A stretch of DNA of 57,327 nt from Armatimonadota bacterium (GCA_016869025.1 VGFA01000016.1:1-57327); one strand, 5' to 3'; counted from the stretch's first letter, positions 32,637-41,453 are shown. Made by a program: numbers and translations. Notes: a model not told the origin generated them from the letters alone.

Positions 32637-34108
32637 GCAAACCCCTCCCGTATTCCCAGGGCAGACAGCATCGGCCGCAGCTTCAGGCGGGACTCCTCGT
32701 ACTCCTGATCCGGGTCTGACTCCGCCACGATGCCGCATCCGGCGAAGAGCACCGCCTCGTCGCCGTGCAGCAGCGCCGAGCGGATGGCGACCGCGAACTC
32801 GCCTTCGCCTGTCTGGTCCACCCAGCCGACCGGCCCGGCGTACCATCCTCTGTCCAGGCCTTCGTACCTGTGTATCCACTCCAGCGCCTCGTTGCGCGGA
32901 ACCCCTCCCACGGCCGGGGTGGGATGCAGCCGTGCGACCAGGTCCAGCAGCGTCACAGGAGGGCGGATCTTTGCAGTCAACGGGGTGCACAGATGCTGCA
33001 CGTTGGCCACCTTCAGCAGCCGCGGCCCTTCATCGGCGGAGACCTCCGTGCACACGCCGGCCAGATCCTCGCGCAGGAGATCCACCACGGCAGCGTGCTC
33101 GACCCGGTCCTTGGAACCGGCCAGCAGCATTTCTCCAAGCCGGCGGTCTTCCTCATCGTCGCGCCCCCTGGGAGCGGTGCCTGCAAGGGCCATGGCGCTC
33201 ACCTCGCCGCCGCGCACCCGGACTAGGCGCTCCGGCGTTGCGCCCAGGAAACACCGGGTACCTCGCGTCACCGCGAAGAGCGTGCAGCCCGGATAACCGT
33301 CGCTCAGCATGCGCAGGGCAGCAATGGCATCAAAGGGACCGCCGCGCACCCGGACCGACCTGGCAAGCACTACCTTGCGGAGGATCCCTTCCCGGACGGC
33401 CTGCGCAGACGCGGCGACTTTGGCCCTCCAGTCGCCACATGCAGGATGCTCCTCGACCGTCAGCCCGTGATGGGTCTGAGGTGCGGCGCCGACCGGCGCG
33501 GCGCCGATTGGCTGTTCGAGGGGCTCAACCGTCTCGGGCATCGCTGGCTCAACGGAACCGGCAGGCGTGACCACCTTCGAGAGAACAAGCCGGCTCTCCC
33601 CGCCCGCGCTCGCCACACAGGCCCTGGGGAGGGTCAGCAGACCCGCGGGAAAGCCCTCCCACTCCGGACTGACAGGGCCACCGGGCGCGAACGCAAACCC
33701 CCCGATCAGAACAGGGCCGGGCTGACCGAGACCCATCGCCACGGGGGCGAGGCCCGCGTCACCGACGGCATCGCGCAGGAGCGCCTGCCATGCCGCGCCG
33801 GCTTCTGCGAAGCGCCCTGCGCCGGCGGCCGAGATTGCCCAGGCGCGTCCGACGCCCACCATGCTGAGGTCACGGTGCGGAGCAGTCCAGAGTACCCGGT
33901 CGTGCGCTCCGGAGGCATCGGCGAAGACGGCGATTGGATCAACAGCCGGAATGCGCGCGCCGGCCCAGGCCAGCACCGGCCGTCCTGTTTCGCGCGCCCT
34001 CTGACCGGCGGCGCCAACCGCGGCCCGGAGCCGGCGCGCCAGCGTTGCCGGGTCTGCTCCTGCCGCCGCCTCGTCCCGCAGGACAGTGCTTTGCTTACGA
34101 GGATTCAC
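32633..34108 (-). CDS. menF: Menaquinone-specific isochorismate synthase
   Basis: This 491-residue chorismate-utilising enzyme has the C-terminal signature block FLGATPERLVRVRGGEVSAM, GSKDRVEHAAVVDLLREDL, HPTPAVGGVPRNEALEWI, GWVDQTGEGEFAVAIRSALL and GIVAESDPDQEYEESRLKL. Its first place in a menD-menH-menB run supports isochorismate synthase rather than salicylate or anthranilate synthase. It makes isochorismate from chorismate, the first committed step. The start overlaps the end of tetR by 14 nt. Confidence 0.94.
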   Translation of the reverse strand: MNPRKQSTVLRDEAAAGADPATLARRLRAAVGAAGQRARETGRPVLAWAGARIPAVDPIAVFADASGAHDRVLWTAPHRDLSMVGVGRAWAISAAGAGRFAEAGAAWQALLRDAVGDAGLAPVAMGLGQPGPVLIGGFAFAPGGPVSPEWEGFPAGLLTLPRACVASAGGESRLVLSKVVTPAGSVEPAMPETVEPLEQPIGAAPVGAAPQTHHGLTVEEHPACGDWRAKVAASAQAVREGILRKVVLARSVRVRGGPFDAIAALRMLSDGYPGCTLFAVTRGTRCFLGATPERLVRVRGGEVSAMALAGTAPRGRDDEEDRRLGEMLLAGSKDRVEHAAVVDLLREDLAGVCTEVSADEGPRLLKVANVQHLCTPLTAKIRPPVTLLDLVARLHPTPAVGGVPRNEALEWIHRYEGLDRGWYAGPVGWVDQTGEGEFAVAIRSALLHGDEAVLFAGCGIVAESDPDQEYEESRLKLRPMLSALGIREGFA

Positions 34109-34700
34109 CGCTAATCTCCACGCCGATGCTGCGCAGCAGCACCGTCCGCAGCGCCGGCAGCCCGGCCAGCAGGTCCGCGCCCGAAGCCATCTGCTGCGTC
34201 AGGACCTCATTGATCGCGCCAATCCACGCGGCGGCAGCGGTGCGGGTGTCCTGGGCGGGAATCGCCTCGTCGGCGACGGCGCGATCGAGATGGCGCTGGA
34301 TCAGCGCTGCGAACCGCCTGTGTATCCCAAGGCGGCTCTGCTCGAACTCGGGACCAAGCGCGGCCGATTCAACGAGCAGTATCCGGGCCAAGTCTCTGTG
34401 CGAGGCGGCAACCTCCAGCACGACCCGCAGCGCGGCCTCGACTTTGGCCAGGGCGCCGCCTTCCCTGTCAATGGCGTGGTCTACGCCGGCCTCAACCATG
34501 CCGGCAAGCTGATCCAGGAGCGTTAGGAAGATCCCCTGCTTGCTGGGGAAGTAGTGGTAGAAGGCGCCCTTGGAAGAGCCCGAGGCGGCCACGATGTCGT
34601 CCACGGTTGTGCCGTGGTACCCGCGTTGGGCGAACACGTCCATGGCCGCATGGACCAGGCGGTCGCGGGTCGCGGACTCCATGTTGGTACGGCGGGCCAT
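34095..34700 (-). CDS. TetR-family regulator at the head of the men operon
   Basis: This 201-residue protein has a TetR DNA-binding domain (ATRDRLVHAAMDVFAQRGYH, TTVDDIVAASGSSKGAFYHY, FPSKQGIF) and a helical ligand domain of the TetR_C type. It overlaps menF by 14 nt and is therefore translated with the men operon, probably controlling it in response to an unknown ligand. ATG 34700 gives the usual N-terminal length; GTG 34712 is an alternative. Both lie inside a 35-bp tandem repeat, which is an operator candidate. An unrelated membrane-protein gene starts divergently at 34959. Confidence 0.9.
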   Translation of the reverse strand: MARRTNMESATRDRLVHAAMDVFAQRGYHGTTVDDIVAASGSSKGAFYHYFPSKQGIFLTLLDQLAGMVEAGVDHAIDREGGALAKVEAALRVVLEVAASHRDLARILLVESAALGPEFEQSRLGIHRRFAALIQRHLDRAVADEAIPAQDTRTAAAAWIGAINEVLTQQMASGADLLAGLPALRTVLLRSIGVEISGESS

Positions 34701-34770
34701 TATCGGAGCCACACCTCTGCGCGTACACGGGCCATTAGCGGAGCCACACCTCTGCGCGCCCGCGGGCCAT
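34694..34770. repeat. 35-bp tandem repeat over the tetR start
   Basis: Unit 1 is 34694-34728 and unit 2 is 34729-34763, each beginning GGGCCATTA and sharing the core CGGAGCCACACCTCTGCGCG; a third partial unit GGGCCAT follows at 34764-34770. Because each unit contains CAT on the plus strand, the duplication also copies the tetR start codon context. It may be an operator array or a recent slippage event. Confidence 0.7.
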
Positions 34771-34958
34771 CACCACCACGTCGGGCAGACCGACGCGTCG
34801 GTCTACAACGAGGGTATGCGGGACTGATCGTGATGTCAACCCGCAGTCAGAGAAACGCCGCAGGAAGTGCGCGGCCACAGGGGTCTGCGGCAGGCATCGG
34901 CCCGCCGAGCAGCCAACATCCTTCCAGGGGTCCACAAACAACTGCCAGGAGGCGCGCC

Positions 34959-36170
34959 GTGCCCGAGCTATCTGACCGCGAACGCGCGATTGCCGCCTAC
35001 GCCGCCGAGGTTCGGGCCTTTCATGCCTTCTTCGGCACAGTGCTGGTGGTGATATCGCTATTGTACGTGGCAGCGGTACTGCCGTTTCTGCAGACCCGGG
35101 CGGCCGTGCCCCTCGTCGCCGATGCCCGCGCCCGCATCCAGCACGAGAAGGCCGCAACAGAGGCGGCCCTGGATGCGGCGGCGAAGGCCGCGGGCGCGCT
35201 CGTTGAGTTCCGGGACGCGCTGGACTCAGGGCCGGCCGCGCTGCGGCACGCCATCGCGGATCTTGTCACCCGGAGCCGTGCCGGTGCCGCCGAGCCGACG
35301 CCGCTCGAAGAGGCGATCAGGCAGCAGATCGGAAAGCAGGTTGAGACGCTGGGCGTCGCGCTGGATGGCGCTTTTGGACCTCTGCGGGCTCTTCAGAACC
35401 CTCCGGCCGAAATAGCGGAAGCACTCCGCGCCGCGGAGCAGGACCTGGGACGCCATGTCCTGGCCCTCAACGAGGCGCTGCGTGAGGCGCTCGCTGCTGA
35501 TCCCGCCTTCTGGAATAAGTGGGACGAACCCGGAGCGACCTTTGGTGCGGCGTCGCCGCGCGCGGAGGAGGTCTTGCGGGAGATCGAACAGGCCAGGAGG
35601 GCGTTCGATCGCCGGATCGCGACCGCGGCGGCCGCACTCAGGAGCCGCCAACCGGAACTGCAGGCCCGCTCCGCCGAGCTGGCCGCCAGAGGGCGCGACC
35701 TCAAGGAACACCTGGCCAGGGTGAACTCGTTCCCCTGGTCCGTACCACTGGGCCTGGACGATCTCGCGCGTCTCTTCCCGGTTCTCGCCGGCGTCCTCAC
35801 CGTGATGGCGCTCTTCCGGCTGCGGCGCATCCTCGCGCTGCGCCGCGCTCACGACGGGGTCAACCTCGACCATCTGGCGCCGTCGTGGGTCGTGGGTTCG
35901 CGGGGCACGCCGGGGGCGTGGTGGGCATTGATCCTGGTCTGCGCGCCCCTGGTGATCACGATCCACGCAGCGGTCGCGGCGCTGGCAGACCCTGGGTTGT
36001 TCGTGTCGTTGCTGGGAGACCCAAGCCCTGGCTCTGCGGTCGCTTTCGGAACCGCATACGCAATGCTCGTGCTCATAGGAATAGGCCAGCTGCCCGCTGT
36101 CACTCGCGGGCTGGTGGGCGCGCCGCAGAGGCGGCCGCAGGCGAAGACAGGACGCGGAGCAGCGGGCTAA
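34959..36170 (+). CDS. Membrane protein with long coiled-coil domain, unknown family
   Basis: This 403-residue protein has one N-terminal membrane helix (about 24-44). An Ala/Glu/Arg-rich helical domain of about 210 residues follows (about 50-260; heptad-like in EKAATEAALDAAAKAAGALV and in ARRAFDRRIATAAAALRSRQ). Three more helices lie near 270-290, 325-350 and 365-385. The central part is probably outside the membrane. I recognise no family. The start is GTG 34959, preceded 6 nt upstream by a perfect AGGAGG; the open frame extends much further upstream without a ribosome site. It is divergent from tetR-men and overlaps the convergent IMPase gene by 4 nt. Confidence 0.75.
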   Translation: MPELSDRERAIAAYAAEVRAFHAFFGTVLVVISLLYVAAVLPFLQTRAAVPLVADARARIQHEKAATEAALDAAAKAAGALVEFRDALDSGPAALRHAIADLVTRSRAGAAEPTPLEEAIRQQIGKQVETLGVALDGAFGPLRALQNPPAEIAEALRAAEQDLGRHVLALNEALREALAADPAFWNKWDEPGATFGAASPRAEEVLREIEQARRAFDRRIATAAAALRSRQPELQARSAELAARGRDLKEHLARVNSFPWSVPLGLDDLARLFPVLAGVLTVMALFRLRRILALRRAHDGVNLDHLAPSWVVGSRGTPGAWWALILVCAPLVITIHAAVAALADPGLFVSLLGDPSPGSAVAFGTAYAMLVLIGIGQLPAVTRGLVGAPQRRPQAKTGRGAAG

Positions 36171-37000
36171 CCAGGGGAATGCGCGCGCGAATACCCTGCG
36201 AGCGCCTGCACCATGGCAGGATGCAGCGGACCGTTGGACGCCAGCAGTTCGGTCTTCAGCGAGACCAGCGGCCTTCCTGACCAGTCGCTGACCCTACCTC
36301 CGGCCTCCTCCACCAGGAGGACTCCGGCCGCGACATCCCACGGCTGGAGCCCCGGTTCCCAGAAGGCGTCGAGGCGGCCTGCCGCCAGGTATGCCAGATG
36401 GATCGCCGCCGCTCCCATGATCCGCACCTCCAGCGACCGCAGAATCAGGGGGCCGATGGTTTGCACGTGCCAGCTGCGGTCGGGCTCGCGCGGGAGTCCG
36501 GTTGCCACGAGCGCCGCTCCCAGGTCTGCTGTCTCGGAGACCTCCATCCTGACGGGCTCGGCACCGGCGGCCAGCAGGTAGGCGCCCCGGCCGCGCTCTG
36601 CCACGAAATACTCGTCAAGCGGCGGAACCGCGATCACGCCGCACTGCACCGCCCCGCGATACTCCAGCGCGATCGAAACCGCGAACCAGGGGACGCCGTG
36701 CGCGAAGTTGGCGGTCCCATCCACTGGATCCACCACCCAGCAGGGACCTGTTCCATCGTTCGTGGTGCCTTCCTCGCCCAGCATCCCGTGGTCAGGGAAC
36801 CGCGCGCGGATGCGCGCCGCGATCAACCGCTCGGCCTCGTGATCGGCCCGCGTTACCAGATCGGTGGCGGTCTTGAGGCGGACCTGCTTTTCCACCCTGG
36901 ACTCCGGCAGGATGCCCATGACCAGCGCCGCCGCCTCCCGCGCTGTCTCCAGGGCAAACGCCGCCGTCTCGGAAAGACCCATTCGCAGAGCCGTGCTCAT
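36167..37000 (-). CDS. Inositol-monophosphatase family phosphatase
   Basis: This 277-residue Mg-dependent phosphatase has all metal motifs: GMLGEEG (Glu), WVVDPVDGTANFAHGVPWFA (DPxDGT) and the C-terminal WDVAAGVLLVEEAGG (WDxAAG). Family members act on inositol phosphates, fructose bisphosphate, 3'-phosphoadenosine phosphates or histidinol phosphate, and the sequence does not settle which. The ATG at 37000 has GAGGAG 4 nt upstream; the longer in-frame extension looks non-coding. It is convergent with the membrane protein gene. Confidence 0.92.
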   Translation of the reverse strand: MSTALRMGLSETAAFALETAREAAALVMGILPESRVEKQVRLKTATDLVTRADHEAERLIAARIRARFPDHGMLGEEGTTNDGTGPCWVVDPVDGTANFAHGVPWFAVSIALEYRGAVQCGVIAVPPLDEYFVAERGRGAYLLAAGAEPVRMEVSETADLGAALVATGLPREPDRSWHVQTIGPLILRSLEVRIMGAAAIHLAYLAAGRLDAFWEPGLQPWDVAAGVLLVEEAGGRVSDWSGRPLVSLKTELLASNGPLHPAMVQALAGYSRAHSPG

Positions 37001-37097
37001 GCCGCTCCTCGTACACCTCCGATCGAGTGGTCCTTCAACAATAGCAAATGGCGCGCTCCCAGAGGAGTCCGGACACTCCAGCCGAACCATCGAGACA

Positions 37098-37574
37098 ATG
37101 AAGCACACCCAGGTCCGGCCGGCAACCGCCCGCGACGTGGGCGAAATCGTCTCCATCTGGGGCGAACTGGCGGCGCACCACACCCGGCTCGACGATGCAT
37201 TTCGGCCGTCCCGGCGCTGGCAGGAGGAGTACGAGAACTTCATCCTGGGACTGCTGGGCCGGGAGGATGCCCGCGCCGTCGTGGCCGTGGAGGGCGGCAG
37301 GGTGATTGGCTACGGTGTCGGGCGGATCACAATGCTGCCCGCTTTCTTCGAACGACGGCGGCGGGGCTATCTCCACGACGTGGTCACGTGCGAGCCGTAC
37401 CGGCGGCGGGGAGTCGGCCGCAGCATAGTCGAAGCGCTCCTGGTGTGGATGCAGGAATGCGGCGCCCTTACGGCGGAACTGACAGTGGCCGTTCTGAACG
37501 AGGAGGCGGTGGCGTTCTGGACGCGGCTGGGATTCGCCCCCTACATGCACCACTTCAAGCGCGAGTTGCGCTGA
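37098..37574 (+). CDS. GNAT-family N-acetyltransferase
   Basis: This 158-residue protein has the acetyl-CoA-binding motif CEPYRRRGVGRSIVEALLVW (R-x-x-G-x-G) with beta-4 YLHDVVT before it, and a C-terminal NEEAVAFWTRLGFAPYMHHF that is typical of Rim-like GNATs. The N-terminus VRPATARDVGEIVSIWGELA is the usual first strand and helix. Substrate unknown. It heads a run of five closely spaced plus-strand genes with the M24-like protein 10 nt downstream. Confidence 0.9.
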   Translation: MKHTQVRPATARDVGEIVSIWGELAAHHTRLDDAFRPSRRWQEEYENFILGLLGREDARAVVAVEGGRVIGYGVGRITMLPAFFERRRRGYLHDVVTCEPYRRRGVGRSIVEALLVWMQECGALTAELTVAVLNEEAVAFWTRLGFAPYMHHFKRELR

Positions 37575-37584
37575 AGGAAGGTCC

Positions 37585-38733
37585 GTGTCATCAATGAACC
37601 GGCTGGAATCCGCCACCGCCCGGATGCGCGACCACGGCCTGGCTGGCTTGCTGGTCACGACGCCGGCCAACGCCTACTACCTGAGCCGGTTCCCGACCGA
37701 GACCTGTGCCCTGCCGGTCGTGGTTGTGGTCAGCGAGAACCCGGTGCTCGTTGTCCCGGAACTCGAGGAGGCGCGCGCCCGCGACACCTCGGTGATCGGG
37801 GACATCCTCACCTACTCGGACCGGCAGTACGGCAGGCAGAGAGGCTTCACGCACCTGCACCTGGCGCTTGCCGTCGCCCTCGAGGCGCTCAAGGAGTTGG
37901 GCACCTCAGGGCCGATCGGGCTCGAGTCGGAGGGGCTCTCGGCAGAGGGGTTCTTCACTCTGCGCAGTCGCATCCCGGCCCAGGTCGTGCCTACCCGCGG
38001 GATCGTCGAAGAGATGCGGATGGTAAAGGATGCGGGTGAGATGGAGCTCATCCGCGTCGCCGCCGGATTGGCGGATCACGGGATCGGCGCGGGCATCGCG
38101 GAGTGCCGCCCTGGGAACACAATACCGGTGATCGGCATCGAGGCCACTGCCGCGATGGTGCGCGCGGGCGCCGCGCGGCACCCAGAGCTCCGTGTAACCG
38201 CGGCATCGCACCCTGCGGCCGGGCCGAACGCGCCCTGGCCGCACTCACCGGCCGCGGGTCGTGCGCTGGCCGCCGGCGACGCTTTGATCTGCTCCGCGGT
38301 CTGCACCGTGGACGGATACCATGCCGAGGCAGAACGAACGGTTCTGATCGAGACCGCCTCAGACGACCAGCGCCGCCTGTTCGAGGTGATACTGCGCGCC
38401 GCCTCCGCGGCCCGCGCCGCGATTCGCCCCGGAGTGCCCTGCCAGGAGGTGGACCGGGCTGCCAGAGCGGTCGTCGCAGAGGCCGGGTGTGGTCCGCAGT
38501 TCACCCGCATGACCGGGCACGGGCTGGGAATTGGGCGCCATGAGCTTCCCTACCTGGCAGAAGGCGATGACACGGTTCTCGCACCGGGCATGGTGGTGTC
38601 GGTCGGGCCGGGGATCCACGTCGAGGGTGGGGACGTGTTCCGCCACACCGACACGATCCTGGTCAAGGACGACGGGTGCGAGGTCCTCACCCTGCACCCC
38701 CGCCATCTCGAGGCCCTGACAACCCGCAGCTAA
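37585..38733 (+). CDS. M24 (creatinase/aminopeptidase-P fold) homologue lacking the metal ligands
   Basis: This 382-residue protein has the full pita-bread architecture, but the metal-site residues are changed. The first Asp position reads ICSAV, the second reads YHAEAERT (Glu for Asp), the SVEPG Glu is Gly in SVGPGIHV, and the last Glu is Thr in FRHTDTILV. Only the His of TGHGLGIGRHE is kept. Metal-free members such as creatinase show that the fold can still be catalytic, so this may be a metal-independent hydrolase of a C-N bond or a pseudoenzyme. GTG 37585 has AAGGA 6 nt upstream. The intact M24 at 21812 is a good comparison. Confidence 0.8.
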   Translation: MSSMNRLESATARMRDHGLAGLLVTTPANAYYLSRFPTETCALPVVVVVSENPVLVVPELEEARARDTSVIGDILTYSDRQYGRQRGFTHLHLALAVALEALKELGTSGPIGLESEGLSAEGFFTLRSRIPAQVVPTRGIVEEMRMVKDAGEMELIRVAAGLADHGIGAGIAECRPGNTIPVIGIEATAAMVRAGAARHPELRVTAASHPAAGPNAPWPHSPAAGRALAAGDALICSAVCTVDGYHAEAERTVLIETASDDQRRLFEVILRAASAARAAIRPGVPCQEVDRAARAVVAEAGCGPQFTRMTGHGLGIGRHELPYLAEGDDTVLAPGMVVSVGPGIHVEGGDVFRHTDTILVKDDGCEVLTLHPRHLEALTTRS

Positions 38734-38738
38734 CCGCC

Positions 38739-39326
38739 GTGGAACCCCTGTTTCTGGAACCGGTGAGGACGCGCCTGCTGCTACTGAGGCACGGTGCCGT
38801 GGATTGGACGCGGGTTGCCGGAGGAGAGCCACCGCTGGCGACCGAGGGCCTGCGGGACGTGGAGATGACGGCGGCCACACTGCCGCGCTTCGATGCAATC
38901 GTGGCCAGCCCCCGGCAACCCGCACGGGAAACCGCGGAGGTAATCAGCCAGGCCCGAGGCGTGCCGGTCACCCTGCGCGAAGGGCTGGACGAGATCAAGA
39001 CCGCGGCTGCGCTCACCGACGCGCAGGCATGGGCAGACTGGGCGGACCGGCTCTTCGAGAGCTACCGGACCTCGATGGATGGTGAGTCCCTCGCCGACGG
39101 CACCGCACGCATCACCGCTGAGCTGCGCACGATAGGCGACGTGGGATACGGCCGCACCACCCTGGTGGTCAGCCATCCGATAGTCCTGCTGGCGTTCCGG
39201 GCGCACGTCGCCCAGACCGCGGTGCTGCGCGACCAGGTGGACTGCCTTCCCAATCTGGGCATGGCAGCCGTGGACTACCTGGAAGGCCGGTTCTACCTGG
39301 TCGAGGACTTCCCGGTGAGGAGATAG
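38739..39326 (+). CDS. Histidine-phosphatase superfamily protein
   Basis: This 195-residue protein has the catalytic LLLLRHGAVDW (RHG) near residue 18, DAIVASPRQPARETAEVI for the second Arg, and VVSHPIVLLAFRAH for the second His. These are typical of the phosphoglycerate-mutase-like phosphatase clan. The substrate may be a small phosphate ester. GTG 38739 is 5 nt after the previous stop; the upstream in-frame extension overlaps the M24-like gene and is unlikely. The next gene starts 7 nt later. Confidence 0.85.
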   Translation: MEPLFLEPVRTRLLLLRHGAVDWTRVAGGEPPLATEGLRDVEMTAATLPRFDAIVASPRQPARETAEVISQARGVPVTLREGLDEIKTAAALTDAQAWADWADRLFESYRTSMDGESLADGTARITAELRTIGDVGYGRTTLVVSHPIVLLAFRAHVAQTAVLRDQVDCLPNLGMAAVDYLEGRFYLVEDFPVRR

Positions 39327-39333
39327 GCGGCCC

Positions 39334-40341
39334 ATGGTACGAGACGGCCGTCCAGGATTCGCGGATGTGCTCTCTGCCAGGCGCGCAATCGCCCCGTACC
39401 TGCGCCCTACGCCGGTGGTCACCTCGCCCGCGCTCGACCGGCTTCTGGGCTGCCGCGCCTTCGTCAAGTGCGAGAACGCAAACCCCACCCGGGCGTTCAA
39501 GATCCGCGGCGGCATCAACCTGGTATCGCGGCTGACCGCAGACGAGCGGCGGCGCGGTGTCATCGCCGCCTCCACGGGAAACCACGGACAGTCCGTCGCG
39601 CTGGCCGCGCAGATCTTCGGGGTCCGCGCGATCATAGGAGTGCCCGAGCGTGCGAACCCGGACAAGGTGCTGGCGATGCGCGAGTTCGCCGCCGAGGTCG
39701 TCGAGGTGGGCCGCGACTTTGACGAGGCCCGCGAGTGGGTAGAGCGAACGGCGACGGCCGAGGGGTACAGGTATGTGCACTCGGGCAACGAGCCGCTGCT
39801 CATCGCCGGGGTCGGAATTGCAAGTCTCGAGTTGATCGAGGAGGTGCCGGATCTGGAAGTCGTCATCGTACCGGTCGGTGGCGGCTCTGGAGCCAGCGGG
39901 CACATAATCGCGGCCAAGGCGGTCAACCCGAGGATCGAGCTGGTCGGCGTGCAGGCCGAGGGCGCTCCTGCCGTAACGCGCTCGTGGAGGGAGCGACGAA
40001 TCGTCAGCACGAACACGATGACCACCAGGGCCGAGGGGCTGGCCACCCGCTCCCCGTTTTCCCTCACCCTGGCCATGTTGTGGGATGGGCTCGACGAGAT
40101 GGTCCTGGTCAGCGACGAGGAAATGGAGGACGGAATCCGAATCCTACTCGATACAACCCGCCAGATCGCCGAGCACGCCGGCGCGGCTCCTGTGGCCGCG
40201 GCACGACGCCTGGGTGAGCGCATCGCCGGCCGCAAGGTCGGATTGATCCTGAGCGGCGGGAACATAACCCTGGAAGCGCTGCGCGCGATCCTGTCGCATA
40301 CGAGAAGCCGGGCTAAGGACGAAGGGAGAGGTGAGAGGTGA
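39334..40341 (+). CDS. PLP-dependent threonine/serine dehydratase-like enzyme
   Basis: This 335-residue fold-type II PLP enzyme has NPTRAFKIRGGINLV (Schiff-base Lys), ASTGNHGQSVALAAQI (phosphate-binding and substrate loop) and PVGGGSGASGHIIAAK (Gly-rich cofactor loop). Members deaminate threonine or serine, or act as serine/hydroxy-aspartate dehydratase or racemase. There is no C-terminal ACT regulatory domain, so it is the short catabolic type. It overlaps the URO-D family gene by ATGA-like 4 nt. Confidence 0.9.
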   Translation: MVRDGRPGFADVLSARRAIAPYLRPTPVVTSPALDRLLGCRAFVKCENANPTRAFKIRGGINLVSRLTADERRRGVIAASTGNHGQSVALAAQIFGVRAIIGVPERANPDKVLAMREFAAEVVEVGRDFDEAREWVERTATAEGYRYVHSGNEPLLIAGVGIASLELIEEVPDLEVVIVPVGGGSGASGHIIAAKAVNPRIELVGVQAEGAPAVTRSWRERRIVSTNTMTTRAEGLATRSPFSLTLAMLWDGLDEMVLVSDEEMEDGIRILLDTTRQIAEHAGAAPVAAARRLGERIAGRKVGLILSGGNITLEALRAILSHTRSRAKDEGRGER

Positions 40342-41312
40342 CGAAGCACGAGCGGGTCTATGCCGCTGTTGACGGCAATCCGGTGGACCGCCCGCCGGTA
40401 GCCCTGTGGCGGCACTTCCCGCAAGAGGACCAGCGGGCCGAGACGCTGGCCCAGGCCCACGCGGCGTTCTTCAAGACCTTCGACTGGGACTTCCTGAAGG
40501 TCACACCGGCCAGCGCCTTCTACGGCGACGACTGGGGCCTGCGCTCGACCTACAGGCCCAACCGGGAAGGCGTCCGGCACTACACCGAGCGGCCGATCAA
40601 GAAGGAAACCGACTGGCCCAAGCTCAAGCGGCTGGACATTAGCACCGGAGCCCACGGCCGCGAGTTGAAGACGATCCGGTTACTCCGAAAGGCGCTGCCG
40701 GACGCGATCATCCTGGCCTCGGTCTTCAGCCCGCTCTCTATCGCCCGCGCGCTGGCCGGCGAGACCGCGCTGCTCCGCTACCTGAGGGACTCGGTGGACG
40801 AGACGCACGAAGGCCTCGACATCATCACCGAGGCCACGGGCCAGTTCGCGGCCGAGTGCATCGCCTCGGGAGCCGACGGCCTGTTCCTGGCCACCCAGTG
40901 TGCCTCCACCGGATACATGACCATCGAGGAGTACGAGGAGTTCGGACGGCCCTACGACCTGCGCGTGCTCGATGCCGCGCGCAAGGCCGAGGTCGTGATG
41001 TTGCACATCCACGGCGAGCGAATCATGTTCGAGCAGCTCGTGGACTATCCTGTGCAGATAGTCAACTGGCACGACCGGCGCACCCCGCCGACGCTTCGGG
41101 AGGCACGCGAGCAATTCTCGGGCACGATCGCGGGCGGCGTGGACTCCATGGACACGATCGGCAGGGCCGCGCCCGAGCAGGTGGCCGCGGAGGTCCGGGA
41201 CGCCATTGCCCAGACACAGGGCAAGCGGTTCGTCGTCACCGCGGGATGCGTGATACCCATAGACGCGCCTGAGGAGAACGTGCGGGCGGTGCGCCAGGCG
41301 GTTGAGCCGTAG
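40338..41312 (+). CDS. Uroporphyrinogen-decarboxylase family protein (not HemE)
   Basis: This 324-residue TIM-barrel protein starts RVYAAVDGNPVDRPPVALW and has ATQCASTGYMTIEEYEEFGR and LHIHGERIMFEQLVDYPVQI, then SGTIAGGVDSMDTI. This fits the MtaA/CmuA-like and broader URO-D family rather than heme-pathway HemE, which has a different N-terminus. Several relatives are methyltransferases acting on corrinoid proteins or organic methyl groups; others have unknown roles. It is cotranslated with the PLP dehydratase. Confidence 0.85.
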   Translation: MTKHERVYAAVDGNPVDRPPVALWRHFPQEDQRAETLAQAHAAFFKTFDWDFLKVTPASAFYGDDWGLRSTYRPNREGVRHYTERPIKKETDWPKLKRLDISTGAHGRELKTIRLLRKALPDAIILASVFSPLSIARALAGETALLRYLRDSVDETHEGLDIITEATGQFAAECIASGADGLFLATQCASTGYMTIEEYEEFGRPYDLRVLDAARKAEVVMLHIHGERIMFEQLVDYPVQIVNWHDRRTPPTLREAREQFSGTIAGGVDSMDTIGRAAPEQVAAEVRDAIAQTQGKRFVVTAGCVIPIDAPEENVRAVRQAVEP

Positions 41313-41417
41313 GCGGCATCCTGCCGTCCAAGAGGTAAGACGCGCACCAAGAGAGAAGTCCGGCGCCAGAAGAGGGATCCTGGTGCGCCGGGCCTGAACA
41401 GGTTGCGAACGCCCGGC

Positions 41418-41453
41418 GTATCCAGAGGTCTGAGGGTATCCGGAGGTCCGAGG
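41418..41453. repeat. Two 18-bp direct repeats upstream of the TRAP operon
   Basis: GTATCCAGAGGTCTGAGG (41418-41435) is followed directly by GTATCCGGAGGTCCGAGG (41436-41453), 16 of 18 identical. They end 12 nt before the TTG start of the binding-protein gene, overlapping its ribosome-site region, and could be operator half-sites or a leader duplication. Confidence 0.65.

Noticed and set aside
40338-41312. HemE, uroporphyrinogen decarboxylase of heme synthesis
   Set aside because: The N-terminal substrate motif of HemE is missing and no other heme genes are adjacent; the protein fits the broader URO-D/MtaA family.
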